Source of the DNA: Amorphophallus konjac
Lineage: Eukaryota > Streptophyta > Magnoliopsida > Alismatales > Araceae
Assembly (NCBI GenBank): GCA_022559845.1
Contig: JAHNEJ010000768.1
Span: 62,001-126,000, forward strand
DNA: 64,000 nt
Direction of reading: 5' to 3'
Shown here: piece by piece, positions 11,293 to 22,004 of the stretch
How positions within the stretch are numbered: position 1 is the first letter of the stretch
Layout: each line of letters starts with the position of its first letter
Position numbers and translations under genes: made by a program
The notes under the pieces: generated by a model
What the model saw: only the letters and a program-made list of their open reading frames with translations
Databases searched by the model: none
What the model was told of the DNA's origin: nothing

Positions 11293-11946
11293 GTGTTTAC
11301 ATTAGTTAGTGCATTCCAACCTTGCATAGCCGGTCTAGTGTCATGTCTAAGTGGCCTTGCATATCCATTCCTAGGGATCCATTCCCACATTTTGACAACT
11401 ATGGCCAACCCGTGCCGACTCGTCCAAGGTGATAGGTCCGTGTCCGAGTACATCAGGGACTTCGAAGTGTACCGGTTTGGAAACGAGAGCACCACGATTG
11501 CCTCTCAGTTCCGGAGAGGTTTGCGGCTTCATTTCCGGTATAAATGTCTTATCAGCGACGCGTTCTCTCTGGCGCAATGTTATCAGGTCGCTCTCGAGGT
11601 CGCGCCTTTCGAGGCCCGATTTGATGCCACCATTCGGCGAGCAGATGCCGCCCTTCAGCAAGCCTCTACCTCTCAGTCGATTTCCGAGCCGGTCGGACAG
11701 CCTACCCCACGGCCTTCCCCACCCATGAGAGCTCCATCGCACTCACCTTCTGATCTTATTTCGGAGCCCTCTCATTTGGAGCCACCAAAGCCCGAGCCAC
11801 CCGTATTTCTAACGGGTACACTTTTCATAGCCGAACCACTTCTTAGTTGGCTCAAGAACGGCTTGGCCCCATCTCCCCCCCCCATCTATGGACCCTATCC
11901 TACCTCTGGTGCCAATCAATTCATTTCACACCACTTTCTGGTCTAG
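11293..11946 (+). CDS. Element VII gag remnant
   Basis: A 217-codon frame. Residues about 45-120 resemble the C-terminal half of a gypsy Gag capsid domain: RSVSEYIRDFEVY, then SQFRRGLRLHFRY, then FSLAQCYQVALE, the usual order of variable linker, RF-GL and YQ-AL-E segments. The rest is Pro/Ser-rich (PTPRPSPPMRAPSHSPSD). The N-terminal half of capsid and the CCHC knuckle are absent. The ATG at 11293 is the first in frame, but homology begins near 11420, so the true start is uncertain. Its end overlaps the next ORF (11888) by 59 bases in another frame, which may mean frameshifting, re-initiation or decay. Full assembly activity is unlikely with half a capsid. Confidence 0.6.
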   Translation: MFTLVSAFQPCIAGLVSCLSGLAYPFLGIHSHILTTMANPCRLVQGDRSVSEYIRDFEVYRFGNESTTIASQFRRGLRLHFRYKCLISDAFSLAQCYQVALEVAPFEARFDATIRRADAALQQASTSQSISEPVGQPTPRPSPPMRAPSHSPSDLISEPSHLEPPKPEPPVFLTGTLFIAEPLLSWLKNGLAPSPPPIYGPYPTSGANQFISHHFLV

Positions 11947-12823
11947 TCACTATGTGGATACATTGGATGACCTTCTTAAAGGGTTAGACCGGCAATTGAC
12001 ATTTACACACTTGTTGGCTCCAGGCTTCAACCGACCCATAGGTCGTAGTTTCACTTATCCTACTTTAGGGTCCATGACCTCCGTGTACACTGTGGGTCAT
12101 GTTACCACGGAGGTTCTTCTACTCCTCCCTATGCCGGCCGAGTCCGACTTCATTCCCCTTTGCCCAAGGGAGGAATCTTACTTTCTACCTATGACTGCCG
12201 TCCCACCTCTCACAATGAATGAAGGTGATCATTTACATCTCCAAGATTTTCAAATGTGGGATAGTGATTTGTGGAAGCCTAGTCCGAGGGGTCATACCTT
12301 CTTTGATCCCTTCGACCCATTCTCTTGTGGACCCCGTGACCCACCATATTTACTCCACCTTTTTGAGAGGGTCCACCATCATACCCCCACCGTCTCATCT
12401 CCCTTCATGAATGAAGGAGATCAACAACACCTTCTAGACTTCTACACATGGGATCTTGAGATGAGGGAATCCATATCGAGGGGTCACACATTCTTTGATC
12501 CCTTCGATCCCTTTCTTCGTGGGCCCCTTGGCCCACAACCTCCACTCCACCTCTTTAAGGAAGTCCACTATCACACTCCTCCTACTCGGGCCTGGCAACC
12601 TTCACATGGCAATAGGTCCGAACCGTCATTTGGGGGTAATGAAGACTTTGGTTCTCCCGGTCCACCTAAACCACCCAAACCTCCCGGACTTCCCACATCC
12701 AAACCCAATGTCCATGATTGGTGCATCATAGGATGTCTAGGAGTCCACCATGACATTAACCTCCGGTTATGTCAAATGCATGCATGGCACACATTCGGAT
12801 GTCCTGGACCACCTTGCATATGA
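11888..12823 (+). CDS. 311-aa ORF with a duplicated module, unknown function (element VII)
   Basis: I do not recognise this protein. It occupies the place where protease, reverse transcriptase and integrase core should be, and stays open for 936 bases. It contains two copies of a 58-residue module at about 110-167 and 174-231, 64 residues apart. Each runs MNEGD, DF, WD, RGHTFFDPFDPF, GP, LHLF, VH and HTP. The C-terminal third has a proline run (PKPPKPPGLP) and Cys/His residues (CIIGCLGVHHD, then GCPGPPCI) without a clear zinc-binding pattern. No signal peptide or membrane segment. Composition is rich in Pro, His, Phe and Asp. It could be a real accessory protein, or a chance frame in duplicated filler. 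Conservation in other copies would decide. Confidence 0.5.
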   Translation: MDPILPLVPINSFHTTFWSSHYVDTLDDLLKGLDRQLTFTHLLAPGFNRPIGRSFTYPTLGSMTSVYTVGHVTTEVLLLLPMPAESDFIPLCPREESYFLPMTAVPPLTMNEGDHLHLQDFQMWDSDLWKPSPRGHTFFDPFDPFSCGPRDPPYLLHLFERVHHHTPTVSSPFMNEGDQQHLLDFYTWDLEMRESISRGHTFFDPFDPFLRGPLGPQPPLHLFKEVHYHTPPTRAWQPSHGNRSEPSFGGNEDFGSPGPPKPPKPPGLPTSKPNVHDWCIIGCLGVHHDINLRLCQMHAWHTFGCPGPPCI

Positions 12824-12889
12824 TTAGGTTTGACTAACATTAGGTTTGTGTAGGGTCGTGTGTGCATCTGTGTGTTTTTCTTTTGTTAG

Positions 12890-13442
12890 GCATGTTAGGA
12901 GTCTGCATGACGACGTCCGTCGTCACATTGAGGTCAGCAATACACATTACAAAGAGCTAGCCGATGTTCACTGACACCACCGAGAGTTCCAAGAGGGCGA
13001 ATATGTCATGATCAGGGTAAGACCTGAACGGTTTCCCTATGGAACTGTTAAGAAGTTGCAAGCTCGCGGAGCCGGTCCAATTAGAGTGTTGAAACGCGTT
13101 GGATCCAATGCGTATGTTATGGACCTGCCCGAGGAATACGGTATAAGCTCTACTTTTAATATTTCGGATCTAGTTGCATATAGGGACCCAGTGGTGATCC
13201 CTAGTGAGCCTTTCGAGCCATTTCCTCCCCTTAAAAGTGATCCCACACCTGAGTGTCCACCTCCAGCCTCTTTATCACGGCAGCGTGAGCGTATACATCA
13301 TATACTGGATGAGCAGGTGACAGTTACCAGGAGTGGATCTTACCCGCGCTACCTAGTGCGATGGAGAGGACGACCCGCTACTGAGGACACATGGATCACA
13401 CATGGCGAGTTGCAGTGGATCGATCCGGACCTTCTGGAGTGA
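12890..13442 (+). pseudogene. Integrase C-terminus and chromodomain (element VII)
   Basis: The frame reads SLHDDVRRHIEVSN, a TGA stop near 12970, then the integrase C-terminal beta-barrel: REFQEGEYVMIRVRPERFPYG, KKLQARGAGPIRVLKR, GSNAYVMDLPEEYGISSTFNISDLV. The stop is probably a decayed CGA, as Arg is expected there. After a proline-rich linker a chromodomain follows (HHILDEQVTVTRSGSYPRYLVRWRG, ATEDTWI). In chromoviruses this end steers integration by reading chromatin. The catalytic core is absent, so nothing here could integrate by itself. ATG 13008 opens the intact 144-codon portion. The frame ends 59 bases before the 3' LTR, after a purine-rich GGGGAGAA (13493-13500). Confidence 0.85.
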
Positions 13443-13501
13443 TACAGGAGCGATGCAGACCCTTACTCGACAGGGTCGAGTTTCTCCCACCCGGGGAGAA
13501 T

Positions 13502-15789
13502 TGGTGCGGACACCCGAGCAGTTGAGCGGTGCGACATGCCGAGCCACCGGTACCGCACCCGGAGCACGACTCGAGCCACCTCAGCATCCATCTGGCTCGG
13601 AGACAGCCTGGAGACTCCGCCTTGAGCCTCCCCATTTATCATATTTAGTTAAAATTTATTTGTGTGTAATTTGTGTTTATTTCATTATATTTGGTTTACT
13701 ATTTTAATTGTAAGAGGGGCTTATGTACAATTTGGACCCCGTGGGCCCCACGGGCCCCCCAGGCCCCATCCCATTGAGCCACCTCAGTTCATGGGCCCCA
13801 TGTGGGGTCAGTCAACATGTCAAATGGAGGCATCTAGAAGTTTGAATGGTAAAAGGCACATGGGAGACAAGTGGACTTCAAAGTCCAAGGTGGCTACCAA
13901 CTTGTCCCCCCCTTGCCACCATAGTCAATAGGCCGCCCCCCTCCCCTTATTTTTTATTTATTTTTGTGTGTGTGTGTGTCATGCCATCCCAGCCCTTCAT
14001 CTCCCACTTCTAGATCCTACGGTTGTGGATGGATGTGAGATGTAACCTATTTAAACTTGTATTTTCCATTTTGGAAGATTTAATGCCATTTGAATCAAAG
14101 TAATTCTTGGAGCTCCAGCTTGGTGCGCCCCCTTCTCCTCCCCCTCTCCCCCTTAGATGCTGTGAAGGCTTCCATTCTGAGGTGTGACTCCTCGTGTATC
14201 AGTTCCGACGATCGCCGCCGCCGCCACGAGCCGCCACCGCACCGCCAACGCCATCAATGGAGTTCTGCCTGTGCAGTACCACAGCAGCTTGTTTGAAATT
14301 CACAGGTCTTCCCCGAGCTCATTTGGCTACCAAATTTAGAGGAGTTGTTCCTAGGATGTTCCTCTCGACCCACAAAAATCAGGCCAGCATTCAGATCACG
14401 TTTGCTAATTTTTAATTTTCGTCCACCCTTCCATTTCGGTTCTGCCAGAGTTCTGTCTAGGTTCACTTCCATCTTGACTTTCATGTCTTAGAGCCACTTT
14501 TTGATTTCTGTTAGTTCTCCCAATTTTACTGGGGGTTCCATCCATCCACCCCTTCATCCACCATTTTTCTCAATTTTTTATTCGCACATCTCATGTTTTC
14601 TAAAAATCGTTCTCAGACCCATCTACAGTTCTGTCCACCTGTTCCCAGATCCGACCACTAGTCACCCCAAAAATCATAACAAATCGCAGCCACCTCCAAA
14701 TAAAATTATAAAAATAGTTTCAATTCCGTGGTTTGATTCCCTACAACTCGTAAGAATAGCTCAAGAGCTGAATCGGAGGTTTACTAGGCGGTCAACGGTG
14801 GTTCTCAGATAAGTGCCCTGCAGATCTGAGATTTCGGTTACTATACAACAGGGACTTGTAAATTCAATAAAGTTCTGATCCGATCAGATCCAGCAGATCT
14901 CTCTGGGTCTACATTGAAGCATTTGAAGAGAGCTTTCCCACGATAGCTCATGCGTCTCGATCTGACGTCGGGATTGATCGCAGCGGCCGGTTTCGCCAGA
15001 GCGCGCGCCGGAAGATAGCAACCAAAATTCGTGGGTTATTAGTTCAAGAGTTGGGAATCGGGGCCGATCGACCCCCGATCGATGTTCCCGGCCGACCGCC
15101 ATCCATGGAGGCGCGCCACCAGGGGTCCCCATCACAGTGGGTCCCACCCCCACAGATCCGGAGGACAGCACCGTCAGTGGGTCCCGCGGGCCCGCAGAAG
15201 CCACCGTTCGGAAAGCACGAAAACGCGGAGTTCGGCACCGCCAGGCGACATCAAGATGCTGCCCGTCAACCCGAGTTGCGTGATTCCCGTACCCCACATG
15301 TGACCTTTTACCTCCCTGCGTGGAGTGGACTGACTTAGTGTATTGCTATAATCATTGTTAATCGGGAGTCCGTAAGTCGGCCGGGGTTGTCTTCGCCACG
15401 CCGGGTGCGTGGAGGTAATGGTCCGAACCTCTTGGCGTTCATTTGCTTAGCTAGTATATGGTCTTTTGCCGCCGCCGAGAGTGATAGGTACTAGCTCGTG
15501 TGTCCATGGTACCGCTGTGAGTGTGAGAGTGACCCATCCCGTGACTCGATCCGAGTCCGGAAGTGAGTCGACTACCCGTGAACTCTGCCGGTTCTTCAAC
15601 CGCGCACGATCCGTGTTTCCCTCGCTTGGGACGACGAGTGAGCTTGCGTTTCTGTTAGCGACGTATAGCCCATAGGAGCTCTCCGTGTCGGGCTTAGTGT
15701 CTCTCCTATCATGTGTTGCTGGTCGTGTCCGCATTTAGAGTCCGAGGTCCATACCACGTAGAGTCGGTCCCCGTGTCCGTCCCGCATCA
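13502..15789 (+). mobile_element. Element VII 3' LTR
   Basis: Near copy of 8750-11018 with scattered substitutions and a 19-base segment at about 15385 missing from the 5' LTR. Preceded by CCCGGGGAGAA, the likely polypurine tract. Confidence 0.88.
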
Positions 15790-16519
15790 TAGACTTTGCA
15801 AGCAGTCCGATGTACAGACTTCAAGAGACTCTAGATAATGGACGCTGTATAGACTTGCTAGTCTGAATGCCAATGTATGGACTTTGAAGTTCAGTTGGTG
15901 AGTGTACAGACTTCACCAATGAGACGCTCAATAAGACGGTCCACTGTCTAGACTTTACAGTGAATGCATGTGCCAATGTATATACTTCAAAGCTCGACCA
16001 GTGTACAGACTTTAACAAAATGCCTAAGACGCTGACTGAGATGGACACGATGTATACACTTAGCCAATGTGCAGACTTTAATGATATGATGCAATGTACA
16101 CACTTCATGAGATGATGGATATACACACTTCAGCTGAGCAAGATACAGTGAATGTATAGACTCTGTGAGCGTACGCTGAATGAGACGGTGGCTGAGACAA
16201 TAGATTGTACATACTTTAGATGACTTTAGATGTGTGAACAAGACCAGTGTGCAGACTTCATGAATGTGCAAACTTGTCAACGAGATGCACAATGTATAGA
16301 CTATGCACATAACAGAAGTCTAACACAAACAATATATCAGTCATACACATGCATTCTCCAGATGATATATCAGTCACAGTCATATGCATTCATGTTGCTA
16401 TCATCAAAACACAATAACAAATGCACTCACTGTCTTTGCTATCATCAAAACAAAATAACATTGCTATCATCAAATCAACATAGTACATGCTTGTGCCATT
16501 CTCCCTAAGGGGCACAGCA

Positions 16520-16533
16520 TTCTCCCCCTTTTT
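16520..16533 (-). other. Element II polypurine tract
   Basis: AAAAAGGGGGAGAA on the minus strand, directly next to the 3' LTR: the RNase H-resistant primer for plus-strand DNA. Further purine tracts, read on the minus strand, lie at 16571-16583, 16679-16688, 16696-16704, 17828-17836 and 17944-17952. Multiple tracts are a feature of the SIRE lineage. Confidence 0.85.
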
Positions 16534-18559
16534 GATGATGGCAACAAAGTGGCAGTGAGGCACCAAAATTTTCTCCCCCTTTGACATAATCAAAAAGAGA
16601 AAGACAGTATGAACATGAGTACAACATGGCAATATGAATGCAAATACCCTTAGAACAAGAAACTCTCCCTGAAGATAGGACTCCCCCTGAATGAATTCTC
16701 CCCCTATGAAATGGGTTATTGTGTTCAAGAAATCAGATATATAAAGGGAAAGATCAAGAAATCAACTAACTGGCATTCTGAACAAGTAGTTCAGGAATAA
16801 GCATTCTAAAGCATAGAGTCTTCAGTCATATGAATTTAGAAACTACTTTCAGATAGAAGTCTGGTTTAAAGGTTATAAATTTTGAGTTCATGCACTACAA
16901 TCAATGGATAAGTTGGCTGTGCATGATAAAACAATAAACCAGAATCACATTTGCATGAAAGATTTAGTTTCAAAATATCCTACTTTCGTATACTCATTAA
17001 AAAGTGTTAAGAGATGCTAGGTCATGTATTGAAAATAAATAAATTGACATCCATGAATTTTCTTTTGAAGGAACAGCATTATCAATATTAGTTCATTTAG
17101 GGCATTCAGGTACCATAAGTCTTTCTGCGTAAGGGTATACGTTTATCAGACGCCAATACCCCTAGATACTCAACAAGATGGACAATTCTGCCTATGATCA
17201 AATTCAACAGAACTGATTTACACCTTTTTGTGTGAGGGTACACGTTTATCAGACGCCAGTTACCCTCAGGTACTCAGTGAAACCAGCCTACTATTTTGAT
17301 CATTTTATACAGAGATAGCTGATACACTTCATGACATGAGTGTTGTCCATTTCTTTGATGGATCACTCAGTTTCTCAGTGATTTACCAGTCATTGCTCTA
17401 CCAATGTTAATTTTCAATGATTTTCAATATTTTTCAATATCTTTCTTAGTTGTCCTTTATATGTTTCAGAATGACTTGTTTTAAGAACAATACACATACT
17501 TAGCTTCTCTAACATGATTTCAGATGAGTTTTCAGATTTCATATATGATTAGCTTTGTCTGACATGAAATAAGAAAGGGGTTGAGAGTTTTATCAATTTT
17601 CAGCTTTCTTATTTACTGATTGCAATCTTTAAACTTCAATAATTATAACATTTAAACCATTAAGTCAGTCTTTAAGCAATTTAAAATTCTTATAAGAGAA
17701 GAAGTCTATTTTCTATTGCTTAGAAATCAGAACTGACTAACAGATTGCCATATGTCAGACTCAATCATTTAGAGTCAGGGATGAAATAGTTCAATAGAAT
17801 TGATGACCACTCTGAATTTCTAACAATACTCCCCCTGTCTATATGCATGCAATTTTGCTAATGAATGGCAAGAATTAAATGAGAGAGAGCTTATGCATAG
17901 GTCATGAATGACTGATATGCAAAGGCATGCAAAGACTCAACAAACTCCCCCTGAATACATGCAATGTTTTCTCTGAAAACTGAACAAAGGATTTTGAAAT
18001 TCATGCTCATTCAGACTGCCCTATCAAATAATATAACCCATGGTACTAGGACGAGAACCTGGTCTCAAGGACCATCTCACACATGGTAATAACCTCCAGA
18101 CATATTTCCCTGCCCTTTAGTAGCAAACTATTTAGTATACCACAGTTATGCAGAAAAATGCAGTTCAAAGCAGTTTTATATGCATGTGATTTTAGACACA
18201 TTCATGACTAAATGATATGCAATGATGATCACGAAGATATGAATGTCATGCATGATCATGAGTCTGTTGCAACATCTAGTATTCACAAAACTAGCAGAGA
18301 GTTTATTCATTAGAGAGCATCATTCGGGAGCAATCAATTCTTCAAGATAATTCAGTTTCTAGCATTCAGTGTACACAGTGCAATAGTATGCAAAGAGAAG
18401 AGAATCATCAGCTTTTGTGCAGAATTTAAATTCAGTAGCTGAGTCTGGAATGCAGACTGATCAGCTAGACAAGAAGAGAAAGTCAGGAATTAACCAATCA
18501 AATCGACATTACTTTCTCAATTCAATTCTGAAGATAAGTCACTTACCTGCTTTACCTGA
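16534..18559 (-). other. Element II non-coding 3' region (no pol)
   Basis: About 2 kb of AT-rich sequence with no ORF above background on either strand. It holds five secondary purine tracts and a pair of 54-base direct repeats (17122-17279). I find no reverse transcriptase (YVDD), integrase (HHCC/DDE) or RNase H motifs. This is a SIRE-type 3' untranslated region joined almost directly to the protease stub. Confidence 0.75.
17122..17279. repeat. 54-base direct repeat pair
   Basis: Copies at about 17122-17176 and 17224-17279 share AGGGTA(T/C)ACGTTTATCAGA, CGCCA and a TACTCA end, about 102 bases apart. Role unknown; may be a structured part of the element's 3' RNA. Confidence 0.7.
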
Positions 18560-18722
18560 CTAATTTATTTTTTCCCTTAGTGTTCCATCAGATTGTTGAC
18601 AAGGCCTCCAATCTCTTTTAGCTTTTGAATTTATGGCCTTATCTCCTGTCATATGCCTGAAGCAGCCACTATCCAAGTACCACAGATTTGTCCTTGGCTG
18701 CCAGACATACTTGCACACACAA
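18560..18722 (-). pseudogene. Element II retropepsin stub
   Basis: On the minus strand the sequence reads NLWYLDSGCFRHMTGDK, the N-terminal active-site segment of copia protease. The catalytic Asp is in DSG (codon near 18671-18673); the usual residue after Cys is Ser, here Phe. It continues about 20 residues and then loses homology. The stub is in a different frame from gag, so a frame change separates them near 18710. Everything after the first catalytic loop is gone. Inference: one internal deletion ran from here to the 3' region. Confidence 0.75.
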
Positions 18723-21173
18723 TCAGGTAGATGAGTTTGGAACCCAAGTCTGATTGGGCTCCAGAGAAGATGGAATAGAAGTAAAGCAAGACAGCAGACT
18801 TTTTGGTATCCACATTTGTTTGAAAGAATTTTGTTCAGTGGATCCTACAGATTTCTTTCTATTGTTGTTCCTTTTCTTTTTGTTATTTTTCTTCTTATTT
18901 ACACCAGCATAATTATTGACAGTGTTGTTTCTTTGCCAGTGCCTTGGCCAGGGTGTGTTCACGAAGTTTTGGCCATAGTAGTTCCTGGGCTGACTGAAAT
19001 AATGCATATTTCTAGGTGACCAGTTGCCATACCCACTAACCCAATTTCTAGTGTAAGGTCTATGATATTGTGCAGCCTGATATGCAAGACCTGTAAACCT
19101 TCCCGGAGTTCTAGTCCAACCTGACCTATTGAAATAGGTTGGCTGTGCATTGTAGTAAGTCTGAGCTCTGGGTTGATAGAAATAATTGGGTTGACTCCTG
19201 GCAGCATTCTGTCTCCCCTGTACTTTGGACCCTGCTGACCTATTCATGGGTGTGTATTGGGTCTTCTTCAGAGGTGATGGTGATGGTGGAGACTTGGTGG
19301 CCTTGACATGGGGTTTATAGGACTGTTTAAGTTGACCCCTAACCTGTGATTGAGCCTTGGGATTTTGCTTGGATGTGCTGGCTCTACTAGGCTCATTAAC
19401 CTTTTGTTTGCCCTTCTCCTCAGCACTGGGCTTTTTCAGATTAGCAGTTTTGTTCATTGAAATGGTTGAGTTCATGCTAATTAGAGGTCCCTTTTCTTTT
19501 TGAGCAACAAATGAAATTGTTTTCATCCCAAATGTTTTTGTTGCACTAGAATTAAATCCTAGGCCCTCTTTTCTGAAATTAACCTTTGACCCTAACAAAG
19601 CATTTAGATTCTCTGTACCTTGGGTCATTTTCTCAATGGTCTTAAGCTTGTCCTCATTGTCCTTTTGAATATCTTCAACAGATTTCTTAAGTTCAGTATT
19701 CACAATTTGGACAGCTTCATATTTCTCATTCACCAGCTTCATCTCACTCTCATATTTTTGAATTTTCAGTTTCCATTCATCAATTTCCTTTTCTAACCTC
19801 ACATTCTCTTCCCTAGAAATTTTTAACTCATTCTTGATTTCCTCTGCTTCAGAACATGTGAGTTTGAGTTTATTATTCTCAGCTTCAAGACATGCAATTT
19901 TATCAGACAATGAGGTATCATTTTGCATGGAATTGATTTTTCTTTTTAGATGTCTATTTTCCCTTCTAATATCATCTGCTTGATCAGCTAGTTTATGATA
20001 GGCATCTACCCACTCAACAATAGTAAAATTATTAAATGGAGAAGTTACCTCATCTGAATCTTCCTCTCTGTCTTCAGAGCTAGTTGCCATGAGACAGATG
20101 GATTTTTCAGCTTCAACTTCACTATCCGAAGTATTGCTGAGACAACCTTCATCCTCATCGCTCCATGTGTTGATCATGGCTCTTCCTTTCGTGTTCTTTC
20201 TATTTGATTTGTCCTTGTGCTTCTGGTTCTCCGGACAGTCAGCTTTCAGATGGCCAGAGTTCCTGCATTGGTAACACACGTAAGTTCCATATTGATTTAC
20301 AGGTTTAGATTTATACCTTGTGTCCTGCCGGCCGCCACTATGGTTCCTTCAGTTGAATTGTCCTCCTTCTCTCCTGAGAAACCACCTGAACTCTCTAGTC
20401 ATCATAGCCATCTCAGTATGAGTTATGTCTTGTTCATTCAAGCTCTCCTCGGATGATGATCTGCTAGAGCTGGATCGATTTGATTTGCTGGATTTGCTAG
20501 CACCAGCCTTCAGTGCGATCGGTTTCCTCTTCTCTTCAGCTTCATCTACCTTCGGCAGATTCATCTCATATGCCATTAGAGATCCAATTAGCTCATCTGC
20601 CCTTGTATTGTGCAGATCTCTTGACTCTTCCATGACGGTGGCCTTGGTGTGCCAAATTGAAGTCAAGGATCGCAAGATCTTCCTGACTATATCATACTCA
20701 GAATACTTCTTCCCGAATCCTCTGAGGCCATTAGTAATAGTTGTCAATCTAGCATACATCTCCTTGATGGTCTCGTTGGGTTTCATCTTGAAGGCTTCAT
20801 ATTCAGACACAAGCAAATTGGCCTTCGTCTCTCTAACCTGAGAAGTCCCTTCATGAATTGCTTCCAGTGCATCCCACATCTCCTTAGCTGAATTGTAGGC
20901 TGATACTCGAGAAAATTCAGTGGGATGCAGAGAACATTGGACTGCGTTGATTGCACTCCAGTTGAGCGTGGACCTTCTGATTTCCTCCTTGGTCCAGACT
21001 TCCTCATTCGGGGACAGCTCATAAGGTCCCTTGCTGACTACCTTCCAAAGCTCGTAATCCTTAGCCCTCAAAAAGACCTGCATACGGTTCTTCCAGTATG
21101 CGTAGTTGGATCCATCGAAGTACGGGGGCTTCGTAGTTGAGTGACCTTTAGCAATCATCCCTCGAGCATCCAT
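18723..21173 (-). pseudogene. SIRE-like copia Gag, one nonsense mutation (element II)
   Basis: Gag forms the virus-like particle that packages element RNA. One minus-strand frame runs from ATG 21173 (MDARGMIAKGH) to 18723, about 815 residues, broken only by TGA at 20349-20351. Residues 15-235 are the copia Gag core (UBN2/DUF4219 type): KPPYFDGSNYAYWKNRM, FLRAKDYELW, WDALEAIHEG, ETIKEMYARLTTITNGL. A CCHC knuckle follows at about 300-313 (CYQCRNSGHLKADC), then an acidic stretch, a long coiled coil (about 375-500) and a basic Pro/Tyr/Asn-rich tail. The frame is open from the primer site (21230), but the ATG at 21173 is the likelier start. The stop probably arose from CGA. Except for it, the protein looks intact, suggesting recent activity. 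Confidence 0.88.
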
Positions 21174-21216
21174 CTTACCTTTCCTCTTCGGGCGATGAGT
21201 CCCTGTAGAAGAGTTA

Positions 21217-21230
21217 GGCTCTGATACCAA
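21217..21230 (-). other. Element II primer-binding site (initiator Met tRNA)
   Basis: TTGGTATCAGAGCC on the minus strand, one base from the LTR end at 21232. Pairs with initiator Met tRNA to prime minus-strand DNA. Confidence 0.92.
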
Positions 21231-21527
21231 GTGTTGAAGTTAGATGGACGCAGTCTATCTCCACGAAGTGTGGATCTAGATGGGGGTGAATAGATCTACA
21301 GCCTAATTTAAAACCAGTTGGAGGTTCAAATGCGGAATAAAGGTAGATCTACTAAAACACTAACTCGAGTGTCTAAACTTAGCAAAAAACACAAGCGATC
21401 TGTGAAGATAATCAAGAGATTCAGTCACGTACGAGCAAACTCACAAACACAATGCACACAAGATTTTTGGTGGTTCGGTCAATGATCTACGTCCACCCCA
21501 CACTCAACCGAGTATGGCTTACTACTG

Positions 21528-21780
21528 CGCAACACAGCTTGCGTCCGCTGGGCAATACAGCTTGGCCTACAAACCGCTGAGCAACACAGCTTGCTGTCCA
21601 GTGGAATCCTCCACTGCCCGCTGAGCAACACAGCTTGCTGTCCAGAGGATACACCTCTGCAAATCGCTGGGGAAATACAGCTTAACCCGTCCGAGACCAA
21701 GTCTCGCCAGCTGAGGATTACAGCTTTACCTGTCCAGTGGAAACCTCTACTGCATCCGCTGACATACAGCTTGAAGAACA
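21528..21780 (-). repeat. AAGCTGTRTTGCYCAGCGG repeats downstream of TATA (element II LTR)
   Basis: On the plus strand as CCGCTGAGCAACACAGCTTG and variants near 21528, 21545, 21574, 21617, 21665, 21709 and 21756; in the other LTR at 7225-7475. In element sense this matches the 18-mer of the LTR at 3961-5207. Spacing 20-45 bases. Several are followed by short self-complementary CTCCACTG-type words. Confidence 0.8.
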
Positions 21781-22004
21781 ATAGTATCGAACACAAGAAA
21801 ATAAGAAACAAAAGAAATGAAGAAAACACGACAAATGTAGCTCAAGTATGAGCAGAGTCAGCTCTGGTTTCTGAACCAGGAGACTGACTTACAACCTTTC
21901 TCTCGAAATCTCTCTCAACTCAACTCTCCTTTTTCTCTTTCTTTTCTTCTTTGATTTTCTTCTCTTCTGTAGATCGATAGCACTCTGCTGTCTTTGGACT
22001 GGAT

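Larger units (their letters stand above)
8750..15789 (+). mobile_element. Element VII: non-autonomous chromovirus (Ty3/gypsy)
   Basis: A 7040-bp plus-strand element starting TGGTGCGGAC and ending CCCGCATCA. Flanks are CAGAC (8745-8749) and TAGAC (15790-15794), a 5-bp target duplication with one change. LTRs are 8750-11018 (2269 bp) and 13502-15789 (2288 bp); the 19-bp difference is at a GCCGGG repeat near 15385. The 2483-bp internal region has a primer site at 11021, a gag remnant, a 311-codon ORF unknown to me, and integrase C-terminus plus chromodomain. Protease, reverse transcriptase, RNase H and the integrase core are missing. Confidence 0.9.
6929..16519 (-). mobile_element. Element II 3' LTR, interrupted by element VII
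   Basis: LTR sequence occupies 6929-8749 and 15790-16519, matching 21232-23777 nearly base for base. Element VII (8750-15789) sits in a TACAGACTT motif of the array: the intact LTR reads TGTACAGACTTTGCAAG where this one is split. All small ORFs here are by-products of the repeats. Confidence 0.9.
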
